Positions 58,262 through 64,000 of a DNA stretch of 64,000 bases are shown in pieces. Made by a program: the position numbers and the translations under genes. Location of the stretch: contig CAVRQR010000008.1 of NCBI GenBank assembly GCA_963723495.1, positions 135,406 to 199,405 on the forward strand, given 5' to 3'. The notes under the pieces are model-generated. The model saw only the letters and a program-made list of their open reading frames with translations. It had not been told where the DNA came from and made no database searches. This DNA is from Gp6-AA40 sp963723495. Its GTDB lineage: Bacteria > Acidobacteriota > Vicinamibacteria > Vicinamibacterales > UBA2999. Positions within the stretch are counted from its first letter, which is position 1; each line of letters opens with the position of its first letter.

Positions 58262-59286
58262 TCAGAGCTTGAGAACGTTGCCGCGGAAAGGAATTCCCGA
58301 ACGGTCAAGTTTCGCTGGGCCACGAACATCTCGGCGTTCGTCGAGCCGGTGGCACGCAAGTAGCGCAAGACCGGCAGCAACGCGGCCGCGTCGTGATAGT
58401 TCAGATGAGTGGTGCCAGCGGGAGCCACGCGCTGCGCATGACCAGGCAGGAGCCCATCGTTGCTGCCGTCTGTTCGCCGCGCTGTACATCATCAAATACG
58501 GCACGCGGATTTCGCGGGCGTTGCGGCTCCCATACAGGCCCCCATCGAGATTCGCGACACTGCGGGCACGCGGATCCCGCTCTGCCGTCACCGTGGCGAC
58601 GGCACCGCCCAGCGAGAAGCCGACGAGGTGCGCGGCCGATGTATCGACGGAATCAGGCCGCAGGCCGGGAATCGCGGCAAGTGCCGTACTCGCATTGTCC
58701 ATGACGAAAGACGTGTCGGCGGACCTCTCGATCACGATGCGATTCGTGTTGTCGGCACCGTCGTCGTACTGCGGCGCCAGCGTGGCCCTCTCCTGCGCTG
58801 ACGCGACTTTCAGCTGCCGCTCGAGCTCTTCTCGAGCGCGTCGTTTGCCGGCATCTCCACCGCGAGTCAACGCCGACGCTCGGCCAACTGATCGGCGTGC
58901 TGTATCGCAAGCACGGTGTAGCCGTGACTCGCCAACTCCTCCATCAGGGACGTGTTCTCCGCTGTGAAGGAGATCAGGCCGTGGTTGTAGATCACCAGCG
59001 GTGATGCCCTCACGAGCGGGCTGATCGCCGCACGCGGCACGGTTGCCGTGCGTACTCGCACGCATCGGAGGAGCAGCCGCATCGGCAGCGGCGTTCGAGT
59101 ATCGCGGCGCAGCTCGGCCCAGAGCAGCTCTGGCCGAGTCGTCGCACTCGCAGCGGGATACCAGACCTTGAGGAGGAGGCGCCGTCCCAACGCCTCGCTC
59201 GCCACATGCGCGACACGGCCCGCATCGACGAGCTCATGCGTGATCGAGCCGACACGGTGTGGACCGCTGGGCTTAGGAATTGCCAC
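58262..59286 (-). CDS. Alpha/beta hydrolase (dienelactone hydrolase / PAF-acetylhydrolase-like), frameshifted
   Basis: About 340 residues in three frames. The first reads LLLKVWYPAASATTRPELLW and SPLVIYNHGLISFTAENTSLM (oxyanion region) to VLAIQHADQLAE. The second has the nucleophile elbow HLVGFSLGGAVATVTAERD (GFSLGG) and VANLDGGLYGSRNAREIRVP, where the acid residue lies. The third has THLNYHDAAALLPVLRYLR with the catalytic His region. Breaks lie near 58880 and 58430, and the 3' end is uncertain (frame could extend to 58084). Its GTG start overlaps the TetR gene by 14 bp, suggesting a regulator-enzyme operon. Confidence 0.78.
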
Positions 59287-59932
59287 CGGCTCTGGTTCCG
59301 GCGGTGTGCGCGCCGCACGTCAGGTAGCGATGCGCGAGCGAGGCGAGCGCATCCGCGAACCGTTTGCGACTGCCCAATCGTGAACGCCGCATATCCTCGC
59401 CGTGCAGCAAAGGCCCAAGCAGCATGAAGTTGAACAAATAGCAGATCAGCGCGGCGGCCTGATCGATATCGCGAACCCGGATCTGCGCCGACCATTGCTG
59501 GAGAAACGTCTTGAAGCCGTCGAGTGCCACCTGTTCGAGCCGAGCCCACTCCGCGCCCGCACGGTCGGGCCGGTGCCGCGAGTACAGATACGCCGGGCGC
59601 ATGACGTAACCGAGCGCGGCCACTTGGTCATGAGCATCGCTAGCAAGGGTCACCAGGGCTTCGAAGAGCGACTCGCCGCGGCGCGGTGGCTGACGCCTGC
59701 GCTGTGCCCACGCCTCGACATGCCGGAAGTAGAGCTCCATGAGTACCGACGCCGTCGCGTCTGCGTTGCTGAAGCGCTGATAGATCGTTGCCTGAGCCAC
59801 CTTCGCCTTCGCGGCGAGATCGGCCACGCTAATCTCAGCGAATGACTTGCGTTGCAATAGCGCATCCATCGCGTTGAGGATCCGATCGCGCTTGTCTTGC
59901 GATCGTTGCTGGCTCGTGGGCTTCGCGCGCAT
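59273..59932 (-). CDS. TetR-family transcriptional regulator
   Basis: A 219-residue regulator. The N-terminal helix-turn-helix reads RILNAMDALLQRKSFAEISV, ADLAAKAKVAQATIYQRFSN (recognition helix with TIYQRF). The C-terminal ligand-binding part is helical (AAALICYLFNFMLLGPLLHG). It is translationally coupled to the downstream hydrolase by a 14-bp overlap, so it probably controls that gene, with the hydrolase substrate or product as ligand (inference). Confidence 0.9.
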   Translation of the reverse strand: MRAKPTSQQRSQDKRDRILNAMDALLQRKSFAEISVADLAAKAKVAQATIYQRFSNADATASVLMELYFRHVEAWAQRRRQPPRRGESLFEALVTLASDAHDQVAALGYVMRPAYLYSRHRPDRAGAEWARLEQVALDGFKTFLQQWSAQIRVRDIDQAAALICYLFNFMLLGPLLHGEDMRRSRLGSRKRFADALASLAHRYLTCGAHTAGTRAGGNS

Positions 59933-59946
59933 CGGCGTTAGATATG

Positions 59947-59961
59947 AATATTATTTATATT
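59947..59961. promoter_or_regulatory. AT-rich inverted repeat upstream of the TetR gene
   Basis: AATAT (59947-59951) and ATATT (59957-59961) are reverse complements with a 5-nt spacer in an unusually AT-rich patch (59941-59972) immediately before the TetR start. It is a plausible combined promoter and TetR operator, though the arms are short. Confidence 0.35.
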
Positions 59962-59972
59962 TGTGTATTACG

Positions 59973-60206
59973 TCAACCGCATCTGTCGACCAGTTCACGG
60001 TGCCAGCGCAAAATCGTATCTGGCGTGACGACCGTCGCCACCTGCGCGAGCAGCCGGCGCCTCAGTCGGTGTCCCAGCTCGCCCAGCCGCGCCGCTCGTC
60101 GTCGGCGAGGCGCAACCGCCGACCTCGAAGCCGCGCCTTGAGGACTCGATTCTCTTCGCGAAGAAATGCGATCAGATCCGCCTGGCCACGATGAAGCCAC
60201 CCACAC
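59973..60206 (-). pseudogene. Transposase N-terminal remnant, related to the 45.9-46.3 kb element
   Basis: In shifted frames the minus strand reads SDLIAFLREENRVLKARLRG (leucine-zipper-like start) and GHRLRRRLLAQVATVVTPDT followed by ILRWHRELVDR. This is the N-terminal half of the transposase family whose rve core remains at 45900-46339. It ends abruptly near 59985, next to the TetR operator region. Two indels are present even in this short piece. Confidence 0.65.
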
Positions 60207-60259
60207 ACCGCCGTGATCAACAATTCAAACGGGAACACAGGCGAAGTCTACGCTGTTAC

Positions 60260-60390
60260 GCGGATCGATCGGTGGGACACTACGACGCCAGGGTTCGTGG
60301 AGGAGGAGTTCCGGGCATTTCTGCGGTGCGGCTGGCTGGCCGGTGGCTGCGCGCGCTTCCGCTGCGCGCGCTTGTGTCACGGTGAAGTCT
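60260..60390 (+). pseudogene. IS91-family transposase fragment (Zn-binding segment)
   Basis: The plus strand reads GFVEEEFRAFLRCGWLAGG and CARFRCARLCHGE, resembling the Cys-rich segment near the N-terminus of IS91-type transposases. It would continue the fragment found at 39278-39398. The rest of the transposase is absent; the frame runs on into sequence antisense to the methyltransferase. Confidence 0.55.
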
Positions 60391-60415
60391 TCGCGCGGTC
60401 GCGATCGGGTACGGT

Positions 60416-61408
60416 CTATACGGCGATCGACTCGAGTATCGAGGTGGACATCCCGACATCAATCAGGCGATCCAGGCGGAAGCCGGCCCTTCGCAGCAAT
60501 TCCCGATATTCCTTCTCGGTTCGCTCCTTACCCGACAACAGCGTGAGCATTTGCAGATCGAGCATTTTCGTCCAACTTGGCTTCGAGTCTTCCTGAACAA
60601 CACACTCGATCATTAACAGCTTCGCTCCGGGCCGCGCCGCTTTACGTATAGCTGCGAGGATGCGAGCGGCTTCTTCGTCGCTCCAGTCGTGGATTACCTG
60701 CATGATGAGGTAACAATCGCCTGCGGGCAGCGGATCCGTGAAGAAACTGCCGGGATGCGTCCGCAACCGCTCTGACTCCATGCCCGCGGCTTGGGCGCTC
60801 GCCGTAACGTGCGGCAAGTCGAACAGCACTCCACGAGTCTTCGGAGCAGCTCCCAACACGGCTGAGAGCAGATGGCCGCGTCCGCCACCGACGTCGACGA
60901 TGGTGTCAAAACCTGAAAAGTCGTAAGCCCTCAAAACCCCTGCGATCTGGCCATACGCCTTGCCCATCATGGCTTCGTCGAAGAGTCGCGCTGCCTCCGG
61001 ATGCTCGCTGAGATACTTCCAATAGCCACCGGGCACGACTTTTTCTTGTATGGACTTGCCTGTGCGGATGGAATCTTCCATGTATTCAAATCCTCGCCAG
61101 TACACGGGCAGCCCGATCATCCGAACAAAAGACTTCATCGACTGCGGATGATCCGATCGCAGGAGGCGCGAGGCCGGCGTGTGCGCCCATGAACCGTCTC
61201 GAGCCTCAAAGATTCCCTCCGCCGAAAGCACACGGAGCACACGCCCCAATGCATCCGGATCCGTGTCGGTCTCTTTGGCGAGATCCGCTGCGGTACGCGG
61301 CGAGTCCTCTAATGCGTCGGCAACGTTGAGTTCCGCCACTGCGTGAAGACAACGCGGCAAGGCGTGGCCCATCGAGATTCGTAAGAGGTCTTCTGCAGGA
61401 TTGTTCAT
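60416..61408 (-). CDS. SAM-dependent O-methyltransferase (acetylserotonin/plant-OMT-like, PF00891)
   Basis: A 330-residue protein, full length for this family. An N-terminal dimerisation helix-turn-helix region (RCLHAVAELNVADALEDSPR; LAKETDTDPDALGRVLRVL) precedes the SAM fold: DTIVDVGGGRGHLLSAVLG (motif I), VIHDWSDEEAARILAAIRK with the catalytic His, and CVVQEDSKPSWTKMLDLQ. Bacterial members usually methylate aromatic secondary metabolites. No biosynthetic cluster is evident around it. Confidence 0.92.
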   Translation of the reverse strand: MNNPAEDLLRISMGHALPRCLHAVAELNVADALEDSPRTAADLAKETDTDPDALGRVLRVLSAEGIFEARDGSWAHTPASRLLRSDHPQSMKSFVRMIGLPVYWRGFEYMEDSIRTGKSIQEKVVPGGYWKYLSEHPEAARLFDEAMMGKAYGQIAGVLRAYDFSGFDTIVDVGGGRGHLLSAVLGAAPKTRGVLFDLPHVTASAQAAGMESERLRTHPGSFFTDPLPAGDCYLIMQVIHDWSDEEAARILAAIRKAARPGAKLLMIECVVQEDSKPSWTKMLDLQMLTLLSGKERTEKEYRELLRRAGFRLDRLIDVGMSTSILESIAV

Positions 61409-62002
61409 ATCGGGATGCAGTATACAGGCGACACGGCAACCGTGGCAGCGTTGAAAACGTGTTGGAGAGGAAACTTGGAGTTACGGTGCGCGGGTTCCAC
61501 CAGCGTCGATCCCGAGCACCTTTCCATTGAACTCTGACGCAGGGTGCGCGCGTTCTACGGAACAAGAAGCGCGGAGCCTGCTCCCTAGTCGGGGCCGCTC
61601 AACGGCGGGAAGGAGTTGCAGACAAATCACGGGTAACGGCGCGCAGTGGCTTTTCACCCGCTGCCGACACCTGTCGAAATACCCTTGCCGACTATTAGGG
61701 AGTAATCAGAGAACGCCACTTGTCAAACGGGACCAGCAATTGGCGCCCGCGGTCAAATCTTGGAATTTCCCGCTTTATGTCGCCAGCGGCAATTCGTCGG
61801 TTTGCCCGAAGGAATCCTCGAAAGTTCCTGTGTTCACGGGGCTTCGCCGCGAGGCAATCTGGACGGATAATCTCGCTCAAGGCATGCGGTGGGCGGCTGA
61901 CAGTGGACACGCGTGCGGCCCGATGACCACGGATTGACGTTATCCACTCATACAACGTTGGGCGGATCAGCAGACCGAGCACTTGCAATTGGAGTATCTG
62001 AT
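61409..62002. other. Intergenic region without a supportable gene
   Basis: About 590 bases with only unremarkable overlapping ORFs. It separates divergent genes (O-methyltransferase left, dioxygenase right) and should contain both promoters. The ribosome site GGAG of the dioxygenase is at 61991-61994. Confidence 0.4.
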
Positions 62003-62821
62003 TTGACATTCAATCTGACACGTCAGTCGGCCGATGCTTTTCGGACGTTCGGATTCGTCGTGCTTCGCCAATTCTTTGAGCCTGCGCCACTCGCGGCGGA
62101 GATTGACGACGTCATGGCCGAGGGGCTTGGCGCGGACGTGGCAGGCAACGGCGACATCCAGTTCCAGTACGTGCCGATGATGACTGCCGAGACGCCGGTC
62201 AGCTTGTCGGTGCTTGATCGAGCCGAGACGGTGGCAGCCGCCTTGCTCGGTGGTCCCGTGCTCCCAACACGGGCCAAGGGCGTACGGTACATCGGTGACA
62301 CGCAGTGGCACACGGATTCCGACTCTCCACTCACGAGTGTGGGCTTTCTGGCCTACCTCGAACCTGTGGGAGCCGAAAGCGGTGCCCTTCGCGTGCTCCC
62401 TGGTTCCCATCATCCACAGCTCGGGGACGCAATCCGCGCGCTTGGGGCCGCCGGCATGGCAGCTCTGGCACTGCCCGACCATGTCGTCGCGACCGAGCCC
62501 GGCGACATAATCCTGCTCGATGAGCATCTTTTCCACGCGAGCTTCGGGGGTGGGATTCGCCGGCAGTGGAGGGTGGACTACGTCAATGCCCCCAATGGGG
62601 CCGAGGCCGAGACGCGCACGAAGTCGTACTTTGCGAGCATCTTCGCGCCCGACTGGGATGGAGGCTACGACGTCGATCGATACCCGAGCTATGGTCCTGA
62701 TTGGCGAACCTCGAATCGCGCGGCCGTGGCGCGGCTCGAAGCGCTCGGCGTGTACGAGCTGGCGGCCACGCAGGAGGCGTTCACGCGATCAAGGCGGCGA
62801 GCTACCACGGCGCTTCGCTGA
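62003..62821 (+). CDS. Phytanoyl-CoA dioxygenase family protein (Fe(II)/2-oxoglutarate)
   Basis: About 272 residues. The jelly-roll Fe(II) triad is visible: HTDSDS (HxD) near residue 105 and the distal His in DEHLFHASFGG, followed by the 2-oxoglutarate-binding Arg in RRQWRVDYV. FGFVVLRQFFEPAPLAAEID at the start and VLPGSHHPQLG in the middle are typical of PhyH proteins. TTG 62003 is chosen because of GGAG 8 nt upstream; no ATG lies in a fitting place. Substrate unknown. Confidence 0.9.
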   Translation: MTFNLTRQSADAFRTFGFVVLRQFFEPAPLAAEIDDVMAEGLGADVAGNGDIQFQYVPMMTAETPVSLSVLDRAETVAAALLGGPVLPTRAKGVRYIGDTQWHTDSDSPLTSVGFLAYLEPVGAESGALRVLPGSHHPQLGDAIRALGAAGMAALALPDHVVATEPGDIILLDEHLFHASFGGGIRRQWRVDYVNAPNGAEAETRTKSYFASIFAPDWDGGYDVDRYPSYGPDWRTSNRAAVARLEALGVYELAATQEAFTRSRRRATTALR

Positions 62822-63072
62822 GCGTTTCAATCGGGGCGTACGGGCTAACTTGACGGGCCGCCCAACATCGGCTTGGCAGCCGACGGCGGCCGGCGCGATC
62901 AGACCTCAGGTCCTCGCCCGAAGCGGCCGTAACAGATCCACAAAAGATGACCTACCGCTCCCCTCAGAAGCAGCGGCGAGGCGAGATCGCTTCGTCAGTG
63001 CAATCAGCCGGTCATCGAATCTACTGGAGTCCGGCGTAAGTTCGTGATCATCATCTCGGTTGGCCCGATACG

Positions 63073-63948
63073 TTACCAATACGCGATCGGCGCGGGAAGC
63101 GTTGCGCCACACGGACAGCTGCCCTGGCGAGCCGCGTAATCAATCATGGTCTGACACGACGGGCAACGCACCCACAACGTGTTGACGTGATCGGCGCCGA
63201 AGACAGCCGTGTACCCTCCGCCGCCAAGCTCAGGGCCAAAGAACTTCGTCATCGCCTCGGCGTGGCGGCCGCCCTCGGCCAGCTGGCCCGGATCTGCGAC
63301 GTTTTCCCACGCGGTGATGGTCATCATCCGATCGCCGACCGTCGCGCCCACCCATCCGATGAAGCCCTTCATGGAGAGCATCTCCACCGCGATCTGGCGA
63401 GTGAACTCCCTCACACCGTTCGTGTCCTCGAGACTTCGCGACTTGAGCACCGTGACGCTGAACGCACCCGGCCTGGCGGTGCTGCCGGCTGACGCCCGAA
63501 CCGACGTTCCGAAACTGAAAGGCCCAAGTGAGTCGGGCTGGACGACCACCTGCAACCCGAGCTGCTTCGGAACCGCGCCGGAATCGAAATACCCCTCGAC
63601 CGCCCTGATCTTTCCCTCCGCCACACGAATGAAGTCGGCCCCAGGGACCTTGACCGGCTTGCCCGTAGGCGGCAGCCCGGACATCGATCCGGTGTTGGTT
63701 CCGCGCATCACCCACTGTGCGGCCACCAGATCCGGAGCGGCGAGGCCGACGCTGGCGATCTCGAACGAGACGTCGGGAAAGGCGGCGAACAGCCCCTTCA
63801 TGTAGGTGACAAACGCATCACCACTGAGAGGACCGCCCGTGCTCGGGTCGCTGTAGGTTCCCCCCGGGGCAAGCGTGGCCAGCACCGCCGCGGGATCGCG
63901 GCGATTCCAGGCGTCAAAATACTGCTGTGCAACTTCGAGGGCGTTCAT
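63073..63948 (-). CDS. SnoaL-like ester-cyclase domain fused to an ABM-like domain and a zinc ribbon
   Basis: About 291 residues. Residues 1-125 are a SnoaL/NTF2-like polyketide-cyclase-type domain (MNALEVAQQYFDAWNRRDP; GPLSGDAFVTYMKGLFAAFPD; GLPPTGKPVKVPGADFIRV). The middle (about 150-250) resembles antibiotic-biosynthesis-monooxygenase ABM folds (GFIGWVGATVGDRMMTITAW). The C-terminus has two Cys pairs (CPSC and CPCG) forming a zinc ribbon. ATG 63948 follows AAAGG at good spacing. Substrate unknown. The 62822-63072 gap beyond its 3' end holds no gene I can support. Confidence 0.85.
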   Translation of the reverse strand: MNALEVAQQYFDAWNRRDPAAVLATLAPGGTYSDPSTGGPLSGDAFVTYMKGLFAAFPDVSFEIASVGLAAPDLVAAQWVMRGTNTGSMSGLPPTGKPVKVPGADFIRVAEGKIRAVEGYFDSGAVPKQLGLQVVVQPDSLGPFSFGTSVRASAGSTARPGAFSVTVLKSRSLEDTNGVREFTRQIAVEMLSMKGFIGWVGATVGDRMMTITAWENVADPGQLAEGGRHAEAMTKFFGPELGGGGYTAVFGADHVNTLWVRCPSCQTMIDYAARQGSCPCGATLPAPIAYW

Positions 63949-64000
63949 GGCGCTGCCTTTCACCTGTCTCGACTCCTTAGAACCTGGGCGAGGTCATACC

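Noticed and set aside
1..64000. rRNA, tRNA and CRISPR arrays
   Set aside because: I looked for rRNA-like conserved stretches, tRNA cloverleaf patterns and regularly spaced repeats and found none I could support by eye.

Overview
The window is high-GC bacterial DNA and looks like an environmental Acidobacteriota genome, most likely the Vicinamibacteria / subgroup 6 side. The clues are an ADOP-type MacB-like permease, a DUF1552/DUF1592 gene pair with Tat signal and haem-like CxxCH motifs, several BACON-domain lipoproteins, choice-of-anchor B and PA2779-family proteins, and the general codon style. This is inference from gene content; there is no rRNA or other marker gene to fix the taxon. I saw no rRNA, tRNA or CRISPR array.

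Layout. 0-1 kb: start of a leftward succinate dehydrogenase operon (sdhA 5' end plus a small upstream gene). 1-12 kb: a secreted choice-of-anchor B protein, an ADOP permease with a palindrome over its start codon, a YdbS/YdbT-like PH-domain pair, a hybrid histidine kinase and a VOC protein. 12.5-18 kb: a complete tripartite CusCBA-like efflux operon (TolC, periplasmic adaptor, RND pump). 18.3-21.9 kb: four type IV minor pilin genes (FimT/PilV/PilW/PilX-like). 22-28.7 kb: GreB, a DUF4142 protein, a four-domain BACON lipoprotein, a solitary HypX, a lipoprotein and an HU-family protein. 28.7-31 kb: two tandem, decayed copies of a DUF1552 gene whose intact relative lies at 39.6 kb. 31.0-36.3 kb: a tight leftward operon combining a partner-switching module (STAS, SpoIIE phosphatase, RsbW-like kinase) with a periplasmic-binding-type protein and a metallo-beta-lactamase/kinase-like fusion. 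36.6-39.4 kb: a mosaic of broken genes and transposase scraps between two 69-bp direct repeats. 39.6-45.1 kb: the DUF1552/DUF1592 pair and a divergent ankyrin protein. 45-64 kb: accessory genes (TylF-like methyltransferase, ArsR-SRPBCC pair, FAD monooxygenase, TetR-hydrolase pair, an O-methyltransferase, a phytanoyl-CoA dioxygenase-like protein, a SnoaL-like fusion) interspersed with IS110, IS91-like and rve-type transposase remnants.

Data quality matters here. About twenty otherwise convincing genes are split by single-base shifts, with both halves clearly homologous to one family protein, and several shifts sit in homopolymers. The simplest reading is residual indel error from long-read sequencing. 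I therefore annotate these as single genes with a frameshift and give the whole span.

The most interesting items are the five-gene partner-switching operon (31.0-36.3 kb) with its unusual SBP and MBL-fusion partners, and the 36.97-39.28 kb mosaic, which contains an IS630 remnant whose middle has almost no cytosine.
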